Below are positions 6,510 through 14,478 of a DNA stretch of 14,479 nucleotides, in pieces. The stretch is taken from NCBI GenBank assembly GCA_937900725.1, contig CALCFP010000343.1, positions 1-14,479 on the forward strand, given 5' to 3'. The DNA is from an uncultured Bacteroidota bacterium (lineage in GTDB: Bacteria > Bacteroidota > Bacteroidia > Bacteroidales > SZUA-534). The translations under genes were made by a program, and so were the position numbers. Numbering within the stretch: position 1 is the first letter of the stretch; each line of letters starts with the position of its first letter. The notes beneath the pieces were generated by a model. The model searched no databases and was not told the origin of the DNA. It saw nothing but the letters and a program-made list of their open reading frames with translations.

Positions 6510-7784
6510 CTACAATAGATGACTCCCGCCTATTTGTCTGGCAATATCGTCAGGGATTCCGTACTCGGCGGCCAGTTTTGGCCAAAGGCTGACAGCATCC
6601 TTCACTTGCTCAATTATTTGCTTTGGATGCTTAATGTTGACATTCGTGGCCACGTCTATCAGGTCTTGGTCGGTTATGTTGTCCCATTTGCCATTGACCG
6701 ACATCTGGTGCATTGCTGTCCATGCGCCTAGCGGGTTGTAGCACCACGACATGTCGTAGGCTGGCGAAAGTCTCCACTGCCCCTGCCTGTTCATCAGGAA
6801 CGATATGTTTTTCGTATGGTCGTCTTGGTTGCGGGCCACAACGTTGAACACCATGCGTCGGTACATCTCTTCGGCCTGACTATACGGCAGGCGCAGACGG
6901 CGCATTACCTGAAAAGCCTGCTCGTAGCTGTAGGCGTGAAGCATCTTGTAGTCGAAATGTGCAATTCCGCACAATGTCTGCATGTGCACCTTCTCTTCGT
7001 TGCCGATGCGGTCGAACCTGCGGGTCATGAAGTGGGCGCGTCCGTTTTCTTCCATCAGACGGCTCTCCATCATCTCAATGCCCGACTTGCAGGCCATCAG
7101 GTAATAGACATACTCAATCTGGCCGAAATGCTTTGGGTCGCCCAATTCGGCATTGGTTACTCCGTCAAGTTTCAGCAACCAGTGCGTGAAGCCTTCGGGC
7201 GCCTTTATCTGTCCCGAACGCACCTCTTTTGTCGCATCGTTGTATGCAATGACGGCTTTTGCGCGTTGCCCGCCAGCCGAAGTGCCAACCCTTATGATGT
7301 TTGCGATAGCCTCCTTCGCGTCGGCATCCATGTTTGTGCAGAGCGACTCTTTTGCATTCAGCACCTCGCGAGCCACCTGCACCAAGGCATCCACCTCCAG
7401 CGACGAACCTTGTTCCAGATAATAGTCGCGGGCAGGGACAAACTCCAACGCCCCCATGCTGCGGTTGCCCTGATAGCAAAGCCTCTCAATGGGATTGGCA
7501 AACGTGCGGCCAGCCGAAGCCAGCCACTTGTCGAGCAAAGCCTTGCCGAAAGCGTCGGGCAGGGTGTCGGCAAGCAGTCCGGGCATGCCCAGAAACGTGT
7601 CGTGATTGAGCGATGGGAACTGATAAACCTGCCTGTTGGCCAGTGGCATCGTAAGTGGCGACAAGTCAAGGCCCTTGCTCCTGAAACTGTCGGCATATTC
7701 AAACGACCCGACCTGACGGCTCTCGTCCCACGCTATGGTTCCCGCGTGCTCGCCCCAAATGTATGTATCGGCAAAATTTATCAT
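6510..7784 (-). CDS. hipA: HipA-family serine/threonine kinase toxin
   Basis: A 424-residue protein, close to the 440 of Escherichia coli HipA, with the usual N-subdomain 1 at ~1-110 and kinase core after it. The glycine-rich loop is VGTSAGGQRAK (166-176). The catalytic loop is NQDDHTKN (319-326), where D321 corresponds to E. coli D309. The metal-binding DFG-like site is SPAYDM (340-345), where D344 corresponds to D332. All key kinase residues are present, so it is probably active. HipA toxins phosphorylate targets such as glutamyl-tRNA synthetase and cause growth arrest or persistence; the target here is unknown. T168 sits where E. coli HipA has the autophosphorylated Ser150 by my hand alignment. 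The gene starts 8 bases after the hipB stop codon. Base composition is like the chromosome, not like the AT-rich cassette downstream. Confidence 0.93.
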   Translation of the reverse strand: MINFADTYIWGEHAGTIAWDESRQVGSFEYADSFRSKGLDLSPLTMPLANRQVYQFPSLNHDTFLGMPGLLADTLPDAFGKALLDKWLASAGRTFANPIERLCYQGNRSMGALEFVPARDYYLEQGSSLEVDALVQVAREVLNAKESLCTNMDADAKEAIANIIRVGTSAGGQRAKAVIAYNDATKEVRSGQIKAPEGFTHWLLKLDGVTNAELGDPKHFGQIEYVYYLMACKSGIEMMESRLMEENGRAHFMTRRFDRIGNEEKVHMQTLCGIAHFDYKMLHAYSYEQAFQVMRRLRLPYSQAEEMYRRMVFNVVARNQDDHTKNISFLMNRQGQWRLSPAYDMSWCYNPLGAWTAMHQMSVNGKWDNITDQDLIDVATNVNIKHPKQIIEQVKDAVSLWPKLAAEYGIPDDIARQIGGSHLL

Positions 7785-7792
7785 GGCAGTGA

Positions 7793-8167
7793 TTATTCAG
7801 GTTGATTGCTCCAGTTGAAGAACTTGTCTTCGGCCACCATGCTTGTCGGCTCGTTTTCGGCTATGGTGTAGGCATGTCGGCGCTTATGCTGCTTGCGCAT
7901 GGCCTCCGACAATGCTATTGGGCTGATTGGCGCTTCGGCAAACAGTTCGTCGAGCACATTGAGCCTGTTTAGCGCCCTGAGCACCATCACAAGGCTCAGT
8001 ATGGAAGTGTTGTGGCCGCTTTCAATCTGGCTGATCGAGAAATTAGACATGCCGCTGTCTTTTGCCAACTGCCTCTGCGAAATGTTTTGGGCGAGGCGGG
8101 CTTCTTTTATTTTTTGGCCAATCTGCTTGAGTATGGCGTTGTCGGTAAAAGCGTAGATGTCTGTCAT
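7793..8167 (-). CDS. hipB: HipB-family XRE antitoxin and autorepressor
   Basis: A 124-residue protein with an XRE helix-turn-helix at ~16-70: IGQKIKEARLAQNISQRQLA, then SNFSISQIESGHNTSI. It is longer than E. coli HipB (88 residues) through a C-terminal extension with basic KQHKRRH (92-98) and a tail ending FFNWSNQPE. HipB antitoxins bind HipA and repress the operon as a HipB-HipA complex, with antitoxin turnover freeing the toxin. Being the first gene, directly upstream of hipA and under a promoter overlapped by a palindrome, supports this. The ATG at 8167 leaves a leader of roughly 20 bases from the predicted start site. Another XRE-led operon lies downstream on the same strand, but the two XRE proteins are not closely similar. 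Confidence 0.92.
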   Translation of the reverse strand: MTDIYAFTDNAILKQIGQKIKEARLAQNISQRQLAKDSGMSNFSISQIESGHNTSILSLVMVLRALNRLNVLDELFAEAPISPIALSEAMRKQHKRRHAYTIAENEPTSMVAEDKFFNWSNQPE

Positions 8168-8196
8168 TGCTGTTAGTTTTATCTATTGTTTCGTCA

Positions 8197-8228
8197 CAAA
8201 TGTAATAGTTTGATTTGATATATCTAAC
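8197..8228 (-). promoter_or_regulatory. Predicted hipBA promoter overlapped by operator 1
   Basis: On the minus strand TACATTTG (8197-8204) matches the -7 box TAnnTTTG exactly, 29 bases before the hipB ATG. The -33 position, 19 bases upstream, reads GTTAG and lies inside palindrome 1, so a bound repressor would block the promoter. The weak -33 element is normal for a repressible promoter but lowers certainty. Confidence 0.5.
8214..8227. promoter_or_regulatory. HipB operator 1 (predicted)
   Basis: TTTGATATATCTAA matches the palindrome TTAGATATATCTAA at 13 of 14 bases and continues CA to the right, as site 3 does. It covers the -33 region of the hipBA promoter. Confidence 0.6.
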
Positions 8229-8267
8229 ATTTTCGGCAATTATTTTTGTTTTATTTTCGTCAATCTG

Positions 8268-8281
8268 TTAGATATAACTAA
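8268..8281. promoter_or_regulatory. HipB operator 2 (predicted)
   Basis: TTAGATATAACTAA matches the same palindrome at 13 of 14 bases, preceded by TG so that the extended form TGTTAGATAT is complete on its left. Its centre is 54 bp from that of site 1. Confidence 0.6.
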
Positions 8282-8308
8282 TTATTTGGCATTATTTGGA
8301 GCATTTTA

Positions 8309-8322
8309 TTAGATATATCTAA
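8309..8322. promoter_or_regulatory. HipB operator 3 (predicted), perfect palindrome
   Basis: TTAGATATATCTAA is a perfect 14-bp palindrome followed by CA. Its centre is 41 bp from that of site 2. Together the three copies resemble the multi-operator layout known for hipBA, though the sequence differs from the E. coli operator TATCC-N8-GGATA. Confidence 0.65.
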
Positions 8323-8515
8323 CACACAAGAAGTGTAAAGCGAATCTTGAATAGCGAACACTATCTTGTGGCATGCAATATGACATTGTAACGTTGACGC
8401 ATAAGAACACATTGCATAACGCATTTACACACAATGCATAAAATGCAGTTATATGAAGTATAGATTATAGGCTCCTCGTGTTTGAATATTATACCTGCTC
8501 CCAAAAAAATAACGG

Positions 8516-8538
8516 GTTCTCGATTACCAATCGAGAAC
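8516..8538. repeat. Perfect 10-bp stem-loop of unknown role
   Basis: GTTCTCGATT (8516-8525) pairs fully with AATCGAGAAC (8529-8538) around a 3-base ACC loop. On the plus strand no T-run follows. On the minus strand a T-rich tract follows after about 6 bases, so it could act as a terminator for leftward transcription, but no minus-strand gene lies to its right for several kilobases. Confidence 0.6.
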
Positions 8539-8726
8539 GGGGCTAATGTTGGTTCAAGCCATTGACAAATGCTTTGGGCAAAAGGCTGGCGCTAAAGTTG
8601 GATGCAAAACAAATAGGATTTGCACACCCGTCTTAATTGCGTATGATATTTTTATCTGTTTTATTATAACCTAAATGCAATTTTGTCGTATAAGGGTGTG
8701 TTAAATACTGTACGCGAGCAAAGCCA

Positions 8727-10994
8727 ATGCCTAAAAAAAGAAAAATATTGTGCGGACTCTTGTTTTTGGTGTCAATCGCCATCAACAATCGTTCGTTTGC
8801 CCAAGATTATAGTTTTAACGACAGCATTTATCTGGACAGTCTCATACGCTTGTCGAACACGCTCCCTGACGACACAAGCCGCTTAAATTTATTGTATAAA
8901 ATAAGTTACAAGCATTATAACATAGATTCGACAGAAAAATATGCCCGCCTGACACTTGGTCTGGCAAGTCAGTTTAAAGACTATTACAAGGTTGGAAAAT
9001 CTTACTATTTCCTGGGTTGGTGCGAATACTACAGGAGCAATTATCCCAAATCATGCGATTATTATTACACAAGCCTTGCCATATTTGACTCGCTTGACAA
9101 TAAGATAGAAATGGGACTGTGCTATAATGGTTTGGCCCAATCACTTTATGAGTATCAGGATTTTATTCAGGCAGATACATGCCTGCAGTCGGCACTTAAG
9201 ATTTTTTACGAATTGAACGACACGGTCAATATATCAGCATCGTACCGCAATTTAGGTTATTTCTGTGTACAGTCGGGTTTATATTCTGTGTCAGAGAATT
9301 ACTACCGTAAAGCCTTGGAGTTCGATCTAAAGTCGCATGACAATAATGCGATTGCCGAAGACTATTACGGCATAGGACTTGCCGATTATTTCATTTATTC
9401 CGACCTGAAGCAAGACAGTTTCATGTCAAAAAGCAAAAAACATTTGTTGAAAGCGTATGAAATGTTAAGTGGTGGCAATAACATATATGTATATATGCAA
9501 ACAGTGCAATTGCTCCGCGACGTGTACTTCAGTTGTGACAATGGCGGCAACATCGGCAAGACAATGCTGGATAGTAGCCTGTTTTTCCGCGATAAAGAGA
9601 TGGAACTTATAAAGATGACAGGATATGAAGAATCTGTGGCAAGTTCAAAAACAAAAGACATACTATATTACACCAAAACAGGAAATTACGTCGAAATAGA
9701 AAAAATCATATCTGAAATAGAACCGCTAATTGAGGATTCATTATTATCCACATACGTGGTTGTCGATTTTTACAATGTATGCCATTCTTACTATAAAGCC
9801 ATAGGAAACTACAAAAAAGCACTGGAATGCAAAGAAAAAGAAATATTTGTGCAGGCGAATTGCTTTAACCGCGACCTTGGCATGAGGTTAATCAAGTCCG
9901 ACGCCAAAGTAGGATACGAAAAGACGTTGAGGCAACGTGAACTGAAAAATTTTGAGGAGAACATCAGAATCCAGGAAAAACTGAAAATCAGAAACATCTC
10001 AATTTGTTTTGTGACGGCCTGCTGCATATTAATGGCCATATTGGCTATCGTAATTGCCCGCAGCCTTTTACGCCACCGCCGCATAAGCGCCATACTTATG
10101 CATCAGCGAAACATGATAAGTGAGAGAAACGAGGAACTGAAGCAGCAAACTGAGGAAATATCCGTACAGCGAGACAAGATAGAAAAACAAAGGAATGACC
10201 TTGAAATAATAAACGAACGAATGACCGAAAGCATACAATATGCAAAGCGAATACAGAGCGCGGCTATCCCAAGCCTCGATTTGCTTTCGCAGATGTTCGG
10301 CGAAGTTTTAATTTACTGGAAGCCACTTGATATTGTCTCTGGTGATTTTTATTGGGCGGCACAAAAAGGGCCATTCCGGGTGCTTGCGGTTGCAGATTGT
10401 ACCGGACATGGAGTGCCAGGTGCGTTCATGAGCATTTTAGGCATATCATCGCTTAATGATATAGTATTGGCAAACGATATAAGCAGGGTCAAGGCATCTG
10501 AAATACTCGACCAGTTGAAATACAAGTTGATAAACTCCCTTCATCAAAAAAACGGAATCCATCAAACACATGACGGAATCGACATATCCCTGTGCATCTT
10601 TAATTATGAAGACATGACCGCACAATATGCAGGCGCCTACCGGTCACTTATAGTCATGCGCAACGGGGAAATGATAGAGCACAAGGGAGACAAAATGCCA
10701 GTCGGATATCATGCAATCATGAAAGACAAGTTGTTCACAAACTGTGAGTTTCCTTTGGTAAAAGGTGATGTCATTTATATGTACACTGACGGCTTGCCAG
10801 ACCAATTTGGAATAGACGAGACAGGCAACAAAAGTAAATTCTGTAAAGTGAGGTTTGTTCAGTTGATTAAAGATGTATATTTAAAACCATTTAGTGAGCA
10901 GAAAAACGAGGTTGAGAAAAGGTTGTCTGATTGGACAGAAAATGGCCGTTTTGAGCAAATTGATGACCAACTTCTTGTCGGAATCAAAATTTAA
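8727..10994 (+). CDS. TPR sensor / SpoIIE-type PP2C phosphatase, membrane-anchored
   Basis: A 755-residue signalling protein. Residues 1-26 are a signal peptide (ending RSFAQ). About 45-380 is a TPR-like helical repeat region (YYFLGWCEYYRSNYPKS, CYNGLAQSLYEYQDF, YRNLGYFCVQSGLYS). About 424-446 is a transmembrane helix, and 455-505 a coiled coil (NEELKQQTEEISVQRDKIEK). Residues ~505-755 are the phosphatase, opened by the typical SIQYAKRIQSAAIP. Metal-binding residues are visible: SGDFYW (D540), VADCTGHGVPGAF (D557), YTDGL (D688) and DDQLLVGIK (D746/D747). The TPR part is predicted to lie in the periplasm and the phosphatase in the cytoplasm. Such proteins dephosphorylate serine/threonine in anti-sigma-factor antagonists or similar partners; no partner gene is seen nearby. 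The CDF gene follows on the same strand after 92 bases. Confidence 0.9.
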   Translation: MPKKRKILCGLLFLVSIAINNRSFAQDYSFNDSIYLDSLIRLSNTLPDDTSRLNLLYKISYKHYNIDSTEKYARLTLGLASQFKDYYKVGKSYYFLGWCEYYRSNYPKSCDYYYTSLAIFDSLDNKIEMGLCYNGLAQSLYEYQDFIQADTCLQSALKIFYELNDTVNISASYRNLGYFCVQSGLYSVSENYYRKALEFDLKSHDNNAIAEDYYGIGLADYFIYSDLKQDSFMSKSKKHLLKAYEMLSGGNNIYVYMQTVQLLRDVYFSCDNGGNIGKTMLDSSLFFRDKEMELIKMTGYEESVASSKTKDILYYTKTGNYVEIEKIISEIEPLIEDSLLSTYVVVDFYNVCHSYYKAIGNYKKALECKEKEIFVQANCFNRDLGMRLIKSDAKVGYEKTLRQRELKNFEENIRIQEKLKIRNISICFVTACCILMAILAIVIARSLLRHRRISAILMHQRNMISERNEELKQQTEEISVQRDKIEKQRNDLEIINERMTESIQYAKRIQSAAIPSLDLLSQMFGEVLIYWKPLDIVSGDFYWAAQKGPFRVLAVADCTGHGVPGAFMSILGISSLNDIVLANDISRVKASEILDQLKYKLINSLHQKNGIHQTHDGIDISLCIFNYEDMTAQYAGAYRSLIVMRNGEMIEHKGDKMPVGYHAIMKDKLFTNCEFPLVKGDVIYMYTDGLPDQFGIDETGNKSKFCKVRFVQLIKDVYLKPFSEQKNEVEKRLSDWTENGRFEQIDDQLLVGIKI

Positions 10995-11086
10995 GCATGG
11001 CTTCATATTACTTCATTTAAAGTACAGTAACATAACCAGTAAAGAAAATTTGTTTTTTATCGACAAAATAATGTAAAACATATGTT

Positions 11087-11977
11087 ATGGACCGTGAGCG
11101 GCAAATATACAAGGTGACATTGATCGGTTTCTTTGTCAACGTACTATTGTCAGTTGGAAAACTGATAGCCGGCTTAGTCGGGCATAGTGGTGCCATGATT
11201 GCCGATGGCGTGCATTCCTTATCCGATTTCTTCACGGACCTTGTGGTGTTGGTTTTTGTGCGCGTATCAGCCATTCCAAAGGATGAAGACCACGATTATG
11301 GACACGGAAAGTATGAGACTCTAGCGACAATTATCATAGGTTTAGCATTGTTTGCCGTAGGCGCAGGCATCTTGTACAAAAGCATTAATCTCATATTGTG
11401 CGTCGTTGGAGGTGAAAGCATTGCCCAGCCTAAGGCCATAGCACTAATCGCTGCCGCCGTATCAATCATAGTAAAGGAAATCTTATTCCAATATACCAAA
11501 AAGGAAGGCGAAAAAGCCAATTCGCCAGTCATGGTGGCAAATGCATGGCACCACAGATCTGACGCGCTCTCGTCAATAGGCACATTTGTAGGCATTGGCG
11601 GCGCATATTTCTTTGGGCAGAAATGGAGTGTTCTCGACCCAATAGCCGCAATCATTGTCGGAATGCTGATAATCAAGGTTTCTTACGATTTGATAAAGCC
11701 TGGAATTGGCGAGATGCTCGAGCGGTCATTGCCAAAGGAACAGGAAGACGAAATAGAGCAATTAGTGCTGACCAATAAAAAATTCAGCGACATTCATAAT
11801 ATGAAAACCCGTCGCATCGGTTCAGCCATTGCCATAGAATTCCATATACGCGTGCCTGGTAACATGACGGTTACGGAATCACACGAAGCAACTGTTGATG
11901 TGGAGAAAAAACTAAAAGACCGATACGGTTCGCGAACCCAAGTGATTCTCCATGTCGAACCGTTGAAAGAACAATAA
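11087..11977 (+). CDS. Cation diffusion facilitator (CDF) metal exporter
   Basis: A 296-residue protein of the usual CDF length, with about six membrane helices in residues 10-205 and a cytoplasmic C-terminal ferredoxin-like domain (~206-296, with LHVEP at the end). CDF proteins export divalent metals such as Zn2+, Fe2+, Mn2+ or Co2+ from the cytoplasm by proton antiport. The transport site is visible as H43 and D47 in GVHSLSD (helix 2) and H155 and D159 in WHHRSD (helix 5), an HD-HD set, whereas E. coli FieF/YiiP has DD-HD. HDYGHGKYE (69-77) after helix 2 is also typical. The metal cannot be fixed from this. The ATG at 11087 places the first residues just before helix 1. No metal-regulator site was recognised upstream. 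Confidence 0.93.
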   Translation: MDRERQIYKVTLIGFFVNVLLSVGKLIAGLVGHSGAMIADGVHSLSDFFTDLVVLVFVRVSAIPKDEDHDYGHGKYETLATIIIGLALFAVGAGILYKSINLILCVVGGESIAQPKAIALIAAAVSIIVKEILFQYTKKEGEKANSPVMVANAWHHRSDALSSIGTFVGIGGAYFFGQKWSVLDPIAAIIVGMLIIKVSYDLIKPGIGEMLERSLPKEQEDEIEQLVLTNKKFSDIHNMKTRRIGSAIAIEFHIRVPGNMTVTESHEATVDVEKKLKDRYGSRTQVILHVEPLKEQ

Positions 11978-12075
11978 TTATCCTTTCGATTGTCTAAAAA
12001 ATGGGCCATTTCAGCCATTACTGGCAAATCCGTTCTATTGCCAAAAATTGTAACTGCAATAACTGAAAAGTGAGC

Positions 12076-12116
12076 AATAAATAATTATTTTTATGGCAGC
12101 CATTTAATAAATAATT
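12076..12116. repeat. AT-rich direct and imperfect inverted repeat upstream of dnaG
   Basis: AATAAATAATT occurs at 12076-12086 and 12106-12116 (30-bp period), and the sequence between forms an imperfect palindrome around ATGG-CAG-CCAT. It ends 26 bases before the dnaG start and may be a regulatory site or just AT-rich promoter DNA. A consensus -7 box was not found here. Confidence 0.4.
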
Positions 12117-12142
12117 TTTATCTTATTTACTTATCATTCAAA

Positions 12143-14107
12143 ATGATAGATCAGGATACAGTAAATACTATCTTTGACAGGGCCAATATTGTCGATGTTG
12201 TTTCCGACTTTGTAAGTTTGAAAAAAAGAGGAGTAAATTACATTGGATGCTGCCCGTTTCATAATGAAAAGACACCTTCATTTACAGTATCCCCATCTAA
12301 AAACATCTACAAATGCTTCGGTTGCGGGAAAGGCGGAAACAGCGTCAACTTCGTCATGGAGCATGAGCAGATGTCGTACTACGAGGCCCTGAAATACCTT
12401 GCCCACAAATTCAACATCGAAATCAAGGAGAAGGAATTCACCCCCGAGGAGCAGGAACGTCACGACGACCGTGAGAGCATGATGGTGCTGAACGAGTTTG
12501 CCAAGAACGCCTTTATGCAGAACATGAAGGAAACCGACGAGGGTCGGGCCATCGGCTATAAATATTTCAAGGAGCGCGGATTCAACGAGGAGACTATTAA
12601 GGCATTTGAATTAGGATACTGCGCATCTGACCGCAAATGGTTCACCGAGTTGGCACAAAAGAGCGGCTACAAGCAAAAGTATCTTGTCGATACGGGCCTT
12701 TCAATATTGAGGGAAGACGGAATCAACATTTTCGACCGTTTCAGCAGCCGGGTGATGTTCCCTATACACAACCTTACCGGCAAGGTCATCGGTTTTGGCG
12801 GCCGAGTTCTCGATGCGCGGACCAAAGGCGTGAGCGTCAAATACATGAACTCGCCACAATCCGAGATTTATGACAAGAGCCGCTCGCTTTACGGAATATA
12901 TCAGGCTAAGCAGACAATAACCCGCAACGACAAGTGCTTCCTTGTCGAGGGTTACACCGATGTGCTGAGCATGCACCAGAGTGGTGTAGAAAACGTTGTG
13001 GCGAGCAACGGAACCGCTCTTACAATTGAGCAGATAAGGTTGATACACAAGTTCACCAACAACATAACCGTGCTTTACGACGGCGATGCGGCCGGAATTC
13101 ACGCCGCACTTCGCGGAATCGACATGATTCTTGCCGAGGAGATGAACGTGAAAGTCCTGCTCTTGCCTGACGGCGAAGACCCTGACTCATTTGCCCGCAA
13201 CCATAGTTCAACTGAACTACTTGATTTTATTGAACAGAACGAAACAGATTTTATTCTTTTCAAGACACGTCTCTTGCTAAAGGATGCTGGCAGCGACCCT
13301 GTCAAACTATCGAATTTGATTGCCGATATTGTCACCACAATTTCAGTCGTGCCGGACAGCATCAAGCGCTCTATATACGTCAAGGAGTGTGCCGAATTGA
13401 TGAATGTCGACGAAAAAGTGCTCCATATTGAAATCAACAAGCGTCTGCGCAAGAAGCGCGAACAATGGTTCAACGAGGAACAGAGGCAGGAACAGATCAA
13501 ACTGCCACAACGCACCACATTCAACAGCCAGTCGGCAACTATAGAGCGCTGCAAGGTTTATGAGGAAGAAATCATACGTCTGCTCATGAAATTTGGCAAC
13601 AACACCCTTTTTACGTTGGCCGTAGATGATAAACCATCTGAAGATGTGTCGGTTACAAGTTACATTATCAGGGAATTGAAAGACAGCAACGTGGAATTCA
13701 GGGTGCCAATCTGCAAGCGTGTGTATGATATTTGTGCCAATGCTTTAGACAAAGGCCAAAAAATTGACGTGGCAATGTTCACTCTTAACCAGGATGCTGA
13801 AATAAGCAAGTTTGCAGTCGACATCTTGGTGCCAAAAACTGAAGTAAGCAAATTGTGGGAAAAACGCAACCGGTACATACCGCCTGAGGAAAACCATCTT
13901 AAAGAGGTAATTGATAGGGCCGTAAATGGCTACAAGTCCGAAATTGTGCAGCAGGAACTTGATGAAATGGGCAAAGCAATTGCAGAATTGCAGAATAAGC
14001 CTGATGGTGAGTCGGAAATGCTTGATATTATGAATAAATATACTGATTACCTAAAGTATAAGAATAAATTAAACAATTTCTTAGGAAGAATAGTTTTAAA
14101 AACCTGA
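12143..14107 (+). CDS. dnaG: DNA primase DnaG
   Basis: A complete 654-residue primase that makes RNA primers for DNA replication. The N-terminal CHC2 zinc-binding domain has C37, H40, C58 and C61 (CCPFHNEKTPSF, YKCFGCGKGG). The RNA-polymerase core has KYMNSPQSEIYDKSRSLYG (233-251). The TOPRIM catalytic domain has VEGYTDV (268-274) and LYDGDAAG (311-318), whose acidic residues bind Mg2+, then DGEDPDSF (343-350). The last ~180 residues (from KVYEEEIIRLL, 471) are the C-terminal helicase-binding region, which is divergent as usual in this phylum. The ATG at 12143 gives the standard MIDQDTVNTIFDRANIVDVV start. The next gene begins 8 bases after its stop codon. Confidence 0.97.
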   Translation: MIDQDTVNTIFDRANIVDVVSDFVSLKKRGVNYIGCCPFHNEKTPSFTVSPSKNIYKCFGCGKGGNSVNFVMEHEQMSYYEALKYLAHKFNIEIKEKEFTPEEQERHDDRESMMVLNEFAKNAFMQNMKETDEGRAIGYKYFKERGFNEETIKAFELGYCASDRKWFTELAQKSGYKQKYLVDTGLSILREDGINIFDRFSSRVMFPIHNLTGKVIGFGGRVLDARTKGVSVKYMNSPQSEIYDKSRSLYGIYQAKQTITRNDKCFLVEGYTDVLSMHQSGVENVVASNGTALTIEQIRLIHKFTNNITVLYDGDAAGIHAALRGIDMILAEEMNVKVLLLPDGEDPDSFARNHSSTELLDFIEQNETDFILFKTRLLLKDAGSDPVKLSNLIADIVTTISVVPDSIKRSIYVKECAELMNVDEKVLHIEINKRLRKKREQWFNEEQRQEQIKLPQRTTFNSQSATIERCKVYEEEIIRLLMKFGNNTLFTLAVDDKPSEDVSVTSYIIRELKDSNVEFRVPICKRVYDICANALDKGQKIDVAMFTLNQDAEISKFAVDILVPKTEVSKLWEKRNRYIPPEENHLKEVIDRAVNGYKSEIVQQELDEMGKAIAELQNKPDGESEMLDIMNKYTDYLKYKNKLNNFLGRIVLKT

Positions 14108-14115
14108 TAACCGAC

Positions 14116-14415
14116 GTGAAAACAAAAAAATACAATTTGGTATCATTCCTGTTACTGACAAGCATAATAGCCGTATCGCAAGACTTCCCAAAGTTTGACG
14201 TGACATATTGCAGGGCCGATTGGAACATGTCACCCGATGCCATGTCCATTAATGGCTCAGTCTGCACGCATTTCGTCCCTTTTGAAGGTGACGCAAAAGA
14301 CATTGATTTCGATCTTGCAAGCAACCTGATCATTGACCAGGTTGTAGGCAAAGACGGAAATCTCCAGTACGTACGTTCAGGCAATAAAATTATTGTCAAT
14401 ATCCGAAAGCAGTAA
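14116..14415 (+). CDS. Secreted N-terminal fragment of an M1-aminopeptidase-like protein, probably truncated
   Basis: This 99-residue frame starts with GTG, 8 bases after dnaG. A signal peptide is clear (MKTKKYNLVSFLLLTSIIAVSQ, cleavage about residue 22). The rest, FDVTYCRADWNMSP, INGSVCTHFVPF, IDFDLASNLIIDQVV, follows the N-terminal beta-domain of Bacteroidota M1 metallopeptidases, which normally are over 500 residues long. The catalytic HExxH domain is absent, because TAA at 14413 ends the frame. After a change to the frame beginning at 14414 the remaining bases are also open, so a frameshifted full gene that continues outside the window is possible; a decayed fragment or a stand-alone small secreted protein are the alternatives. 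The homology call comes from pattern memory and is moderate. Confidence 0.55.
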   Translation: MKTKKYNLVSFLLLTSIIAVSQDFPKFDVTYCRADWNMSPDAMSINGSVCTHFVPFEGDAKDIDFDLASNLIIDQVVGKDGNLQYVRSGNKIIVNIRKQ

Positions 14416-14478
14416 ACGGCAATTCTCCGATATCTTACCGTCAGAAACAAGTTTGTCGAGTTCTTCAGGAGATTTCAA
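14377..14478 (-). CDS. Possible 3' end of an unknown gene entering from the right
   Basis: On the minus strand one frame is open from the right edge for 33 codons to TGA at 14377-14379. It reads SPEELDKLVSDGKISENC and then RLLLSDIDNNFIA, a helix-like and protein-like sequence. If real, this is the C-terminal end of a gene convergent with the M1-like frame and overlapping it by 39 bases. I do not recognise a family. It competes with the reading in which the M1-like gene continues to the right after a frameshift; the short length leaves this open. Confidence 0.3.
   Translation of the reverse strand: MKSPEELDKLVSDGKISENCRLLLSDIDNNFIA

Larger units (their letters stand above)
8168..8726. other. 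Divergent intergenic region, hipBA / SpoIIE-type phosphatase
   Basis: This 559-base gap contains the hipBA promoter and three operators in its first 160 bases. Then comes a stretch rich in GCATAA (8399, 8414, 8436) and short inverted ATGCA words. A perfect hairpin follows at 8516-8538. GCTAATGTTGG (8542-8552) and GCTAAAGTTGG (8591-8601) form an imperfect direct repeat. No good TAnnTTTG promoter was found for the plus-strand phosphatase gene; TAGGATTTG near 8616 has one base too many. I see no gene. Confidence 0.6.

Noticed and set aside
6816..7805. 329-residue plus-strand frame opposite hipA
   Set aside because: It is fully antisense to a clear HipA gene with all kinase motifs, is rich in His/Cys/Val as expected of a shadow of GC-rich codons, and shows no domain pattern.
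8516..8538. Hairpin as an integron attC site or a rightward terminator
   Set aside because: No attC core sites or integrase are present, and no T-run follows on the plus strand.
11998..12027. GCCATTACTGGC stem as a terminator for the CDF gene
   Set aside because: The core stem is only 4 bp with an asymmetric bulge, and no T-run follows.
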